Assembly (NCBI GenBank): GCA_013824615.1
Contig: PNOC01000028.1
Coordinates: forward strand, 1-42,780
Direction of reading: 5' to 3'
DNA: 42,780 nucleotides
Source: Thermodesulfovibrio sp.
GTDB taxonomy: Bacteria > Nitrospirota > Thermodesulfovibrionia > Thermodesulfovibrionales > UBA6898
Under the pieces are notes generated by a model, which worked only from the letters and a program-made list of their open reading frames with translations, was not told where the DNA came from and did no database searches. This document shows, in pieces, positions 26,163-33,815 of this stretch (the stretch's first letter is position 1; each line of letters starts with the position of its first letter). Both the position numbers and the translations under genes were made by a program.

Positions 26163-26693
26163 ATGCGCCCCTTTACGGTCAGCGCCATCGTTCTCCTCTG
26201 CTGCAGCCTGCTGACAGCAGAGGCCTTCAGCGCTGAGCTCAGAACGCAGTACACTACCCTGGTCTACGAGAAGGATGAACTGCTGCGGGACTTCAATCAT
26301 GCGGTCTCACTCGGAAGTCTTAACCATCTCCTGCGCAGCAGAAAAAGCATCACGGCCGATGATGAAATAAAAAATAAAATCGATGTTTTAATCGAGCGCA
26401 TTCAGGCGGTCCTGGATATGCGCCCCCGTGAACTCAAATTCAAAATTGTTCTCCTGGCAACCGATACGGACGTCCAGAAGATATACCGGTCAAAATACAA
26501 TGCGAATGCTGATTTTATTGCCTTCTATTCGCAGAGGGATAAAACAATTTATCTCTCGGTCAGCGATATCCGCCTGGGAGTGCTTGCGCACGAACTGGCA
26601 CATATGATCATTGACCACTATTTTGGCGTCCCCCCCCCGGTCAAGATCCACGAAGTCCTGGCACAGTTCGTCGAGGAGCATCTCAAGGACTGA
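26163..26693 (+). CDS. Putative secreted zinc metallopeptidase (HExxH)
   Basis: Protein of 176 residues with a signal peptide (VSAIVLLCCSLLTAEAFSA). The HExxH motif is at 143-147 (LAHELAHMIIDHYF), followed by KIHEVLAQFVEEHL, in which E164 is a candidate third zinc ligand. Together these resemble a compact gluzincin or Peptidase-MA-type domain. Residues 25-140 include a helical part and strands (KFKIVLLATDTDVQKIY; DKTIYLSV). The proteolytic role is inferred from the motif. The gene contains a 9-C tract at 26630-26638, but the frame after it still gives the expected downstream helix. Third gene of the small envelope cluster; convergent with the next permease gene. Confidence 0.75.
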   Translation: MRPFTVSAIVLLCCSLLTAEAFSAELRTQYTTLVYEKDELLRDFNHAVSLGSLNHLLRSRKSITADDEIKNKIDVLIERIQAVLDMRPRELKFKIVLLATDTDVQKIYRSKYNANADFIAFYSQRDKTIYLSVSDIRLGVLAHELAHMIIDHYFGVPPPVKIHEVLAQFVEEHLKD

Positions 26694-26710
26694 AAAGTGA
26701 TAGGACCTGT

Positions 26711-27877
26711 TCAGCTTGTCCTGAGAGCTTCAACGATATTCATCCGGGCAGCCCGGATAGCGGGCAGCAGCCCTCCGACCAGCCCCATCCCGACCGCAAA
26801 AAAAAGAGACTGAAAAGCAATCCCCGCATTCATCGTAAATTTAAAGGCTAATTCTGAAAATGTCTGAAAGTTGACGGTTGAAACTGTGAAAAACTGGAGA
26901 AAAGAGGCAAAGAACAGCCCGATGCAGCCACCGGTCAGTCCCAGAAAAAGCGCTTCAATAACAAAAGCGGCCAGAATACTCCTGCGGTGGAATCCGAGGG
27001 AACGGAGCATCCCAATCTCTGCTGTTCGGTTGGCAACCGAAGCATACATGGTAATCATCGCCCCGATTACAGCCCCGATTGAAAAAATCACGGTCAGGGA
27101 TATCCCCAGTATGCGCAGGAATTTCGCCATCATCTCGGACTGGTCAGCATAATATTTCGTCTCCCTGCGAACCTCAAGCGTCAACCGGGGATCACTCTCC
27201 AGCCGTGTCTTCACTCCCTCAAAGGCAGATGACTCCCTGAGTTTGAAAAGGACAGATGAATAAACCGGCCGTCTGAAGGCCTGCATCAGCAGATCGGCAT
27301 CCCCCCAGATCTCTGAGTTATAGCCCGTATTTCCGGCGTCAAAGATGCCGACCACGGTCCAGTCCCGCATACTGAATCGCAGCTGCTCGCCAACACCACC
27401 TCCCCTGAACCGCCTGGCAATGCTTGATCCGGCAATGATTTCAGAGGACCCCGCCCTTGGCATCCGACCCTCGACCAGCTGTACCTGCGGGCGCAGGGCC
27501 AGCGAGTTTTCAGTTATACCCCTGATAACCACCAGAGACGGCCGGTTGCTGCCGCGTTTCGGCAGGTTGATGAGAACCACCAACTCCCTGGCCAGAAATG
27601 GCCTTCCGTTCAACCCTGTTGCAATTTCGGGCTGCGTCTCGACGATCGAGGCCTGCAACCGTTCTATGCCGCTCTGGACCTCAGAGTTCGAAGCCTTCCG
27701 CACCACGACAACGTTATCATAGGAGCCAGTCTCAATCAGCGTCTTGCGGAGTCCTTCAGCCAGCATCAAAATAGCGGCAAAGACAAACACCACCAGAGCC
27801 ATACCCAGTGTCGTAAACAGTGTTGTCAAACGTCTCGTGATCAGGTTGCGGTAACTGTAGGCAAGCGGCAGTTTCAT
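26711..27877 (-). CDS. ABC transporter permease, FtsX/MacB type (second of two)
   Basis: Permease of 388 residues. Helix 1 follows YRNLITRRLTTLFTTLGMAL, then a periplasmic domain (about 45-260) and three C-terminal helices with NRTAEIGMLRSLGFHRRSIL and GLLPAIRAARMNIVEALRTS, the classic FtsX terminal motifs. ATG at 27877 starts at the normal family position (MKLPLAYSYRNL) with AGG upstream; a GTG at 27904 is possible but adds a charged extension. It lies 43 nt after a clearly different permease, so the transporter is probably a heterodimer. Substrate unknown. Confidence 0.9.
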   Translation of the reverse strand: MKLPLAYSYRNLITRRLTTLFTTLGMALVVFVFAAILMLAEGLRKTLIETGSYDNVVVVRKASNSEVQSGIERLQASIVETQPEIATGLNGRPFLARELVVLINLPKRGSNRPSLVVIRGITENSLALRPQVQLVEGRMPRAGSSEIIAGSSIARRFRGGGVGEQLRFSMRDWTVVGIFDAGNTGYNSEIWGDADLLMQAFRRPVYSSVLFKLRESSAFEGVKTRLESDPRLTLEVRRETKYYADQSEMMAKFLRILGISLTVIFSIGAVIGAMITMYASVANRTAEIGMLRSLGFHRRSILAAFVIEALFLGLTGGCIGLFFASFLQFFTVSTVNFQTFSELAFKFTMNAGIAFQSLFFAVGMGLVGGLLPAIRAARMNIVEALRTS

Positions 27878-27920
27878 CCGGGACCTGCATTCTTTTTTCC
27901 CCACATTTCACTTATTACCC

Positions 27921-29078
27921 TCATCCAGTTTTCCTCAACGCACCGGCTATGCTGATATTCATCGTTCGCCAGGCAGGAATCAGCGCCGCCAGAACGCCCA
28001 CTGCCAGACCGGCGGCGATATCCATGTATATTGTTTCGCGCGCCACGTTGAATACCGGAAAGAAGGTGCCCATAGCGGTTCCAAAGGCAGCAGAAACCGG
28101 AAACGTCAGCACGATGCCCGCCGCAGAGCCCAGCAGGGTAAGCAGCAGCGACTCCCCAAAGATCATCAGGGCAATACGCCAGCGCTGAAATCCCAGGGTC
28201 TTGAATATCGCATACTCTCCCATGCGCTCACGCACAGTCATCGCCATGGTGTTTGCCACCACCACCAGGATGATCACAATGACCACAAAGGAAACGAGCT
28301 GAATCGCCATGATAATTGCATCGCTCATCGATACAAACCCCATCTGGAAGGCCTTTTCTGTCTCGGTAATAGTCTCTCCGATGGAATTTCTGAAATTCTG
28401 GTCGATCGCCACCGCCACCGATGAGGCCAGGTCCGGATTGGTCACGCCGACAACATAAAAACCGACGTTATCTGCGCGCAGAGGATAATTCTTCCGCAGC
28501 GTCTCATTGACATAATCCCACCTGAAGAGAAGCTGTGACTCATCAGTACTCTTGAACTTTCCGGTATAGATCCCCCTGAGGACCAACTCCCAGTTCCCCG
28601 GAAAGATCGTGCCTCTCAGGGTGATCGTATCACCGACCTTCCAGCCATATTTCGCCGCGACCTTGCGGCCGGCAATGCAGGCCTTGCGCTCACGGAAAAA
28701 AGCAGAGCGCTCCTCGGGCTTCAGTACGAATTCAGGATATAGGTCGAGGTAGGTCTTCGGTTCAACAATAAAATTAGGAATAAAGTTCTTCTCGTCGATA
28801 TAGATGCCGCCGAACCAGTTTCCGAAGGAGACCTGCTTCACCCCGGCCACCTGACGGATCTTTTCTTTATAAGAAAGAGGCAGATAGAAGATGATCGAAA
28901 TGGCATTTCTCGTCACGAGTCTGCTTGAAGAGGAGGCTTCCACCCCCGCATACCAGGCGCTGATTACGGTCCGGAGGAGTCCAAAGGAAAGAATCGCTAT
29001 CATGATGCCGGTGATAGTCAGAATGGTCCTGAGCTTATGCCTGAAGACATTCCTGAAGAGAAATTTAAGGAGCAGCAT
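27921..29078 (-). CDS. ABC transporter permease, FtsX/MacB type (first of two)
   Basis: Permease of 385 residues: helix 1 in FRHKLRTILTITGIMIAILS, a periplasmic domain (about 40-260) and C-terminal helices with NTMAMTVRERMGEYAIFKTL and AALIPAWRTMNISIAGALRK. The MxxRxxEYAxxKTLG pattern is typical of MacB/LolC-like permeases. Its start overlaps the ATPase end by 14 nt, implying coupling. It differs from the downstream permease, with little shared sequence outside the motifs, so the pair resembles LolCE-like heterodimers in organisation; the function remains open. Confidence 0.9.
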   Translation of the reverse strand: MLLLKFLFRNVFRHKLRTILTITGIMIAILSFGLLRTVISAWYAGVEASSSSRLVTRNAISIIFYLPLSYKEKIRQVAGVKQVSFGNWFGGIYIDEKNFIPNFIVEPKTYLDLYPEFVLKPEERSAFFRERKACIAGRKVAAKYGWKVGDTITLRGTIFPGNWELVLRGIYTGKFKSTDESQLLFRWDYVNETLRKNYPLRADNVGFYVVGVTNPDLASSVAVAIDQNFRNSIGETITETEKAFQMGFVSMSDAIIMAIQLVSFVVIVIILVVVANTMAMTVRERMGEYAIFKTLGFQRWRIALMIFGESLLLTLLGSAAGIVLTFPVSAAFGTAMGTFFPVFNVARETIYMDIAAGLAVGVLAALIPAWRTMNISIAGALRKTG

Positions 29079-29760
29079 CGTCCAGCATCAGCCCTTTATC
29101 CAGATGACGTATACGATCTGCCTTTGAAGCCGCCCGGGGGTCGTGGGTGACCATGATCACGGTCTTGCCGAGTTCGCGGACCAGCCGGTCCATCAGTCCC
29201 AGGATATCTCCGGCCGAGACGCGGTCAAGGTCTCCGGTCGGCTCATCAGCAACCAGTATCGTCGGATCGGTCACGATTGCCCGTGCGATAGAGACCCGCT
29301 GCTGCTGGCCGCCTGAAAGCTGGCCCGGGTAATGCTGCATGCGGTCTTCCAGCCCGACCATCCTCAGGGCTATCTCCGCATGCTCCCGTCGCCCCTTCCC
29401 TGAAAGGCCGGTAAGTATAAGCGGCAGTTCAACATTCTCCTTTGCAGTCAGCACGGGGATGAGATTATAAAACTGGAATATGAAGCCTACATGGGATCCG
29501 CGCCAGCTGGCCAGCTCGGTTTCGTTCAACTCTGTGATCTCGACTCCGCCAACTTTTATTGATCCGGAGTCAGCCTTGTCTATACCCGCGATAAGGTTCA
29601 GCAGCGTACTCTTGCCTGACCCCGAAGGGCCCATCAAGGCGAGAAATTCGCCTTCCCGTATATCAAAACTGATATCCTCCAGCACCGGCAGCACCTCACT
29701 ACTGCGGCGGTAGGACTTGAAGATATTGCGTATCTCAACAATAGGGGTGTCTGTCCCCAT
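29065..29760 (-). CDS. ABC transporter ATP-binding protein (LolD/MacB group)
   Basis: ATPase of 231 residues serving the two following permeases. Walker A is GPSGSGKST (44-52), with GFIFQFYNLIPVLTAKENVE (Q-loop), [16 protein letters not shown] (signature), ILVADEPTGDLDR (Walker B/D-loop) and VIMVTHDPRAASK (switch His). ATG at 29760 follows the adaptor's TGA directly with no gap. It is similar in design to the ATPase at 10519-11214 but is a separate gene in another operon. Confidence 0.95.
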   Translation of the reverse strand: MGTDTPIVEIRNIFKSYRRSSEVLPVLEDISFDIREGEFLALMGPSGSGKSTLLNLIAGIDKADSGSIKVGGVEITELNETELASWRGSHVGFIFQFYNLIPVLTAKENVELPLILTGLSGKGRREHAEIALRMVGLEDRMQHYPGQLSGGQQQRVSIARAIVTDPTILVADEPTGDLDRVSAGDILGLMDRLVRELGKTVIMVTHDPRAASKADRIRHLDKGLMLDDAAP

Positions 29761-30984
29761 TCACTTCTCGACGATCTTTATCCGGTTTTTATGGCCGCCG
29801 GTCTTCAGTTTCCCGGTCGGTCGCAGCAGAACCTTGTCGCCGGCCTTCACACCGCCGAGGACCTCAACCATATCCCCGACAGCGGCTCCCAGAGTGACCT
29901 GGACCTCAACCGCCTCTTCGCCCTTCACCAGGTAGACAAAGCGGGAAGACTGACGTTCTGTCACAGCGCCGGGATTTACCGCGGTCCTCGGACTCTCTTC
30001 CTCTGCTGTCAGCGGCCGCTGCAGAAAGGCGACCTTGGCGCTCATCTCCGGAAGTATCCTTGCGTCAGCGTCGATAAATGCCACCTTCACAAGAATTGTG
30101 GCCCTGGTACGGTCGGCAGTCGGTACGATCATATGCACCCGGCCACGGAAACGCTTCTCAGGAAAAGCGTCGAGCTGAATTTCACAGGGCTGTTCACGCT
30201 TCACCTGGCTGAGGTTGGACTCGGCAACATCGACCTCGACCTGCAGCGAACCCATGTCTGCCAGGGTAACGACAGAGGCACGGGCATTTGCAGCAGCACC
30301 GAGCGGAGTCACAATATCTCCGATGTCCGCATTCTTCGTAAGGACAACAGCATCGAACGGCGCCCGTATCAGTGCATATTCGACCGCTACCCCTGCTCCT
30401 TTCAGTGCTGCGCGTGCTGCACGGATGCCGGCCTCAGCGCCCGCAACCCCTGCCATGGCCTTCTGCCGCCGCGCTGCTGCGAAATCAAATTCCTGGCGCG
30501 AAACATATCCCTTTTCCATAAGCTCACGGTTGCGGGCAAACGAGAGTTCAGAATCATGCTGTTCAGCCAGCGCCTGCTGCCTGGTCTCTGTCATAACCGA
30601 AAGGTTGGCGGCCGCCTGTTCACTGACGGCAACGGCATCGTCATTTTCGAGACGCGCCAGAATATCACCCTTCTTCACCCTGCTGCCCTCCTCTACCATC
30701 AATGCAACAAGACGCCCGGTCACCTTAGAGGCGACCGCTGCCTTGCGCTGAGGCACAACATACCCGCTGGCATTCAGAAGCGTTATCGTCTGGGAAGGAT
30801 AGACTTTCGAGACCAGGGTCACTTCCACCGGAATGGCAGGACTAAGAATGCCGGATATAAAAAGCAGACCCAGGAGCAGAACCACTGCGCCGGCAGCTCC
30901 GATTTTCAGCATGACAGTCCTCTTCTTTTTTGTCACCCCGGGCACTGCCTTGTCTATCTTCAGGCGTGTAATATCATCAGTCAT
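29761..30984 (-). CDS. HlyD/RND-family periplasmic adaptor
   Basis: Membrane fusion protein of 407 residues, first gene of the second MacAB-like operon. It has a cytoplasmic basic segment (VTKKKRTV), one helix (about 26-48, LKIGAAGAVVLLLGLLFISG), a split lipoyl domain (ASKVTGRLVALMVEEGSRVK; LIRAPFDAVVLTKNADIGDI), an intervening coiled coil rich in Ala/Arg/Glu, then barrel and membrane-proximal domains (REQPCEIQLDAFPEKRFRGR). GAGGAG 5 nt before the ATG is a strong ribosome site. TATACT about 40 nt upstream of the ATG may be the operon's -10. No TolC gene is adjacent, so it may borrow the channel at 7852-9267 or work without one. Confidence 0.92.
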   Translation of the reverse strand: MTDDITRLKIDKAVPGVTKKKRTVMLKIGAAGAVVLLLGLLFISGILSPAIPVEVTLVSKVYPSQTITLLNASGYVVPQRKAAVASKVTGRLVALMVEEGSRVKKGDILARLENDDAVAVSEQAAANLSVMTETRQQALAEQHDSELSFARNRELMEKGYVSRQEFDFAAARRQKAMAGVAGAEAGIRAARAALKGAGVAVEYALIRAPFDAVVLTKNADIGDIVTPLGAAANARASVVTLADMGSLQVEVDVAESNLSQVKREQPCEIQLDAFPEKRFRGRVHMIVPTADRTRATILVKVAFIDADARILPEMSAKVAFLQRPLTAEEESPRTAVNPGAVTERQSSRFVYLVKGEEAVEVQVTLGAAVGDMVEVLGGVKAGDKVLLRPTGKLKTGGHKNRIKIVEK

Positions 30985-31111
30985 GCAGACTCCTCAGGTA
31001 CGATTATTCATTTCCAGGTCACTTAAGAAGTATAGCAAAACACCGTGGCAGGCTTAAAGAAAAGGCATTTGGCTCAGGAGCCTGCCAGCTTGTATGTGCC
31101 CTGCCGGGCGC

Positions 31112-31147
31112 ACAAAAAAAAAGGACAGCCTCGCTGTCCTTTTTTCC
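31112..31147. terminator. Strong bidirectional intrinsic terminator after infC
   Basis: Perfect 9-bp stem AAGGACAGC / GCTGTCCTT with a CTC loop, flanked by an A run on one side and a T run on the other, so it would work on either strand. It lies about 33 nt downstream of the infC stop and separates infC from the adaptor operon. The conserved rpmI-rplT genes do not follow infC here. Confidence 0.88.
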
Positions 31148-31179
31148 CTGTTTCCCTGCTGAACGGTATTCTAAAATCT

Positions 31180-31695
31180 CTATGTCGATTTCGGGGCAAT
31201 GACCATCGTGATATTCTTGCCCTCGAATTTCGGCTGCTGCTCAATCTGATACTTGCCGGTCAGTTGCCCGATGATCTTCTCGAAGATCTTCAGTCCGAAC
31301 TCCTGACGTATAATCTCACGGCCCCTGAACATCATGACCACCTTTGCCTTGTCCCCGCCCTCGATGAACCGGTTGATATTCTTGACCTTCAGGTCGAGAT
31401 CATGCTCATTGATCTGGGGGCGGAGCTTGACTTCCTTGACATCGGCCGTCTTTCTCGGACCGTGTTTCTTATTCATCTGATACTTGTATTTCCCGAAGTC
31501 GAGTATCTTGCATACGGGAGGTGCTGCAGTAGGAGACACTTCCACAAGGTCGAGGTCTCTTTCGATGGCGACTGCCAGTGCGTCCCTGACGGTCATCACC
31601 CCGAGCTGCACGCCTTCATTGTCAATAACCCGGATTTCCCTCGCCCGTATCTGGTCATTGATCCTAATACCTTTTGTGACGTCCTTGCTGCTTAT
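31180..31695 (-). CDS. infC: Translation initiation factor IF-3, ATA start codon
   Basis: IF3 checks the initiator tRNA and start codon on the 30S subunit and rejects non-canonical starts. With the start proposed here the protein has 171 residues, the normal length. The N-terminal domain begins RINDQIRAREIRVIDNEG, the linker region contains CKILDFGKYKYQ, and the C-terminal domain has EVKLRPQINEHDLDLKVKN and KAKVVMMFRGREI. A start at GTG (31611) would remove 28 conserved residues. The only initiator placed correctly is ATA at 31695, 7 nt after AGGAGG. That Shine-Dalgarno is the end of thrS (AGG AGG TGA). E. coli infC uses AUU for autoregulation; ATA here suggests the same control. Confidence 0.95.
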   Translation of the reverse strand: MSSKDVTKGIRINDQIRAREIRVIDNEGVQLGVMTVRDALAVAIERDLDLVEVSPTAAPPVCKILDFGKYKYQMNKKHGPRKTADVKEVKLRPQINEHDLDLKVKNINRFIEGGDKAKVVMMFRGREIIRQEFGLKIFEKIIGQLTGKYQIEQQPKFEGKNITMVIAPKST

Positions 31696-31708
31696 GTTTT
31701 CACCTCCT
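31693..31708 (-). promoter_or_regulatory. infC ribosome binding site and ATA initiator
   Basis: Minus-strand AGGAGG (31708-31703), 7-nt spacer, ATA (31695-31693). The in-frame codons upstream run to a TAA with no ATG, GTG or TTG. The AGGAGG consists of the last two Arg codons of thrS, so the two genes are physically interlocked. Confidence 0.85.
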
Positions 31709-33595
31709 GGTGTTTATCTCTTCGCGCAGAAAAGATAAAAGTTCATCCGTGGTAAAAGGGCCGATATTCACCCCATTCCGCCTTCTGACCGATACCTTGT
31801 CTTCGGCCATCTCTTTGTCACCTATTATAACCGAATAAGGTATTTTTCTAATACTGCTCTTCCTGATTTTGTTGCCGATCTTCTCATTGTCCGTATCCAG
31901 TTCAGCGCGAATGTCCTGCTGCACCAGCATACTCGTGAGGTTTTGCGCATACGCGTCATTATTTTCAGAGATCGTCAGCACCGAAAGCTGCACCGGTGCC
32001 AGCCACAGCGGGAATGCTCCCGCATAATGCTCTATAAGAATGCCGAAAAACCTTTCCAGAGAACCCATCAGCGCGCGATGGACCATGATTGGCCGATGTT
32101 CCCTGCCGTCAGAACCGCGGTAACTGATATCAAACCGTTCGGGAAGGTTGAAGTCTACCTGAATGGTGCTGCACTGCCACGAACGGCCGAGGACATCCTT
32201 AACCTTGATGTCAATCTTCGGGCCATAGAAGGCGCCGCCGCCCTCATCAACCTTGTAGGCAAGCCCCTTGGCCTTCAGCGCCCCTTCAAGCGCTGCCGTC
32301 GATTTGTCCCAGTGGTCATCACTGCCAACGTATTTCTCAGGCCGCGTCGACAGATAGGTATCAAACTCCTCGAACCCGAAGGTCCTCAGGATAAAGAGAA
32401 TAAATTCAAGGCACTTTTCAATTTCCACTTCAATCTGGTCTTCACGGGCGAAGATATGGGCATCGTCCTGCGTAAAGCCCCGGACGCGGAGCAGGCCGTG
32501 AAGTACGCCGGAACGTTCATACCGGTAGACCGTACCGAGTTCAGCATATCTGATCGGAAAATCGCGGTAGCTTCTGAGCGAGCTTTTATAAACATGGATA
32601 TGGAACGGACAGTTCATCGGCTTAATCTCGTAGGGATACCCCTCGACCTCCATGGGAGAATACATATTCTCACTATAGAAATCGAGATGACCGCTCGTCT
32701 TCCAGAGATCAAGCTTCGCAACGTGAGGGCTGAAGAGGAGCTTATACCCTGCTTTGAGATGCTCATTTCTCCAGAAGTCCTCGATCGTCTTGCGGATCAT
32801 GGCGCCGTTGGGGTGCCAGAGGATCAGCCCCGGACCGATCTCGTCGTTGATGCTGAAGAGATCCAGTTCCCTGCCGAGCCTCCGGTGGTCACGCTTTTTC
32901 ACCTCTTCGAGAAAATCAAGATATTTTTTCAGGTCCTTGCTGTTGGTAAATGAAATGCCGTAGATTCTCTGCAGCATCTTGTTTTTTTCATCTCCGCGCC
33001 AATAGGCCCCGGCAATGCTCAGGAGTTTAAAGGCAGCAATGCTGCCTGTCGAGGGGAGATGAGGCCCCCGGCACAGGTCCATGAAACCGTCCTCTTCATA
33101 CACAGAGACTGTATCGTCGGTGATCTCCCTGATCAGTTCTACCTTATAGGTCTCCCCCATGGATTCGAAAAGGCTGATTGCCTCATCCTTCGACATCACC
33201 TTCCGGAAAAATGGAGAGTTCTTACTGATCAACGCTTCCATCTCTTTTTCGATCGCCAGAAGGTCCTCGGGAGTAAAAGCCCTGCTTAAGTCAAAATCAT
33301 AATAGAACCCGTCCTGGATCGCAGGACCGATCGTCACCTTTGCTTCGGGAAAAAGCCGCTTGACCGCATGGGCCATGATATGAGACGTGCTGTGGCGGAA
33401 GATCTCTTTGCCTTCATCCGAGTCAAACGATATCGGTTCGACAAGCAGATCATTGTCAACAGAAGGGATAGAAGAAATATCACAGGACCGGCCGTCGATC
33501 TTCACTGCAACCGCCTTCAGTCTCTTAAGATGTTTGTCAAGCTCCGAAACCTCATGCAACTGCAGTTCATTGCCACCGTCTAATCTGAGCTTAAT
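31700..33595 (-). CDS. thrS: Threonyl-tRNA synthetase, ATT start codon
   Basis: Class II synthetase charging tRNA-Thr, 631 residues with the start proposed here. TGS domain (about 1-60, opening KLRLDGGNELQLHEVSELDK), second editing-type domain (HSTSHIMAHAVKRLFPEAKV, with the zinc-like HxxxH), catalytic core (MIRKTIEDFWRNEHLKAGYK; PMNCPFHIHVYKSS; RVRGFTQDDAHIF), and anticodon domain (PLWLAPVQLSVLTISENNDA). Starting at TTG (33559) would delete the first strand of TGS. In-frame ATT at 33595 lies 7 nt after AGGAGG and no ATG, GTG or TTG is between them. Gene order thrS-infC is conserved in bacteria. No T-box leader fits the short upstream space. Confidence 0.96.
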   Translation of the reverse strand: MKLRLDGGNELQLHEVSELDKHLKRLKAVAVKIDGRSCDISSIPSVDNDLLVEPISFDSDEGKEIFRHSTSHIMAHAVKRLFPEAKVTIGPAIQDGFYYDFDLSRAFTPEDLLAIEKEMEALISKNSPFFRKVMSKDEAISLFESMGETYKVELIREITDDTVSVYEEDGFMDLCRGPHLPSTGSIAAFKLLSIAGAYWRGDEKNKMLQRIYGISFTNSKDLKKYLDFLEEVKKRDHRRLGRELDLFSINDEIGPGLILWHPNGAMIRKTIEDFWRNEHLKAGYKLLFSPHVAKLDLWKTSGHLDFYSENMYSPMEVEGYPYEIKPMNCPFHIHVYKSSLRSYRDFPIRYAELGTVYRYERSGVLHGLLRVRGFTQDDAHIFAREDQIEVEIEKCLEFILFILRTFGFEEFDTYLSTRPEKYVGSDDHWDKSTAALEGALKAKGLAYKVDEGGGAFYGPKIDIKVKDVLGRSWQCSTIQVDFNLPERFDISYRGSDGREHRPIMVHRALMGSLERFFGILIEHYAGAFPLWLAPVQLSVLTISENNDAYAQNLTSMLVQQDIRAELDTDNEKIGNKIRKSSIRKIPYSVIIGDKEMAEDKVSVRRRNGVNIGPFTTDELLSFLREEINTRR

Positions 33596-33608
33596 ACCAA
33601 GGCCTCCT
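33593..33608 (-). promoter_or_regulatory. thrS ribosome binding site and ATT initiator
   Basis: Minus-strand AGGAGG (33608-33603), 7-nt spacer, ATT (33595-33593), then codons for KLRLDGG. The in-frame codons upstream (ACG, TAC, ACA, GGA, GGC, CTT, GGT) offer no standard start before a TAA. The spacing is identical to that at infC. Confidence 0.75.
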
Positions 33609-33633
33609 GTGTACGTTTAATAATAGTATAGAT

Positions 33634-33663
33634 ATCATACCTGATATGAATTTTCAAGGTCAA
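33634..33663 (-). promoter_or_regulatory. Sigma-70-type promoter of thrS-infC
   Basis: On the minus strand TTGACC (33663-33658), an 18-bp spacer and TATGAT (33639-33634). Transcription would start near 33627, leaving a leader of about 32 nt before the ATT codon. This leaves no room for a T-box or a tRNA-mimic operator of E. coli type. Confidence 0.6.
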
Positions 33664-33674
33664 TCGGGTTTTGC

Positions 33675-33815
33675 CGTGAAGCGCATACAAGCGGGTAAGC
33701 GAGCAAGCGCATACAATCTGGCAAACATTCTGAAAATCGATTTTCCCCCGCCTTGGAGCGTTAGAGCTTGTTTTAGCCTGCTTTCGCTTGTTCGCCTGTA
33801 TTCGCTGCGGGCCTG
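33675..33815. repeat. Degenerate short-repeat cluster downstream of prmA
   Basis: Contains two direct copies of AAGCGCATACAA (33679-33690 and 33705-33716), a perfect palindrome GAAAATCGATTTTC (33732-33745), and TTCGCTTGTTCGCCTGTATT, which continues into the prmA 3' coding end. Related words occur upstream of prmA (34731-34905). The C-terminal tail of PrmA (NTGEQAKAG) is encoded by this material. Confidence 0.5.

Noticed and set aside
26630-26638. Run of nine C in the HExxH gene
   Set aside because: The reading frame after it still gives the expected helix with E164 and a sensible stop, so no frameshift is claimed; a sequencing slip cannot be excluded.
29791-31026. 411-codon plus-strand open frame
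   Set aside because: Antisense to the HlyD-type adaptor; rich in Cys/His/Arg with no domain or ribosome site.
31943-32953. 336-codon plus-strand open frame
   Set aside because: Antisense to thrS, a fully convincing gene.
33596-33772. T-box or tRNA-like operator before thrS
   Set aside because: The likely promoter leaves a leader of about 32 nt, and no T-box sequence (AGGGTGGNACCGCG-like) is present.
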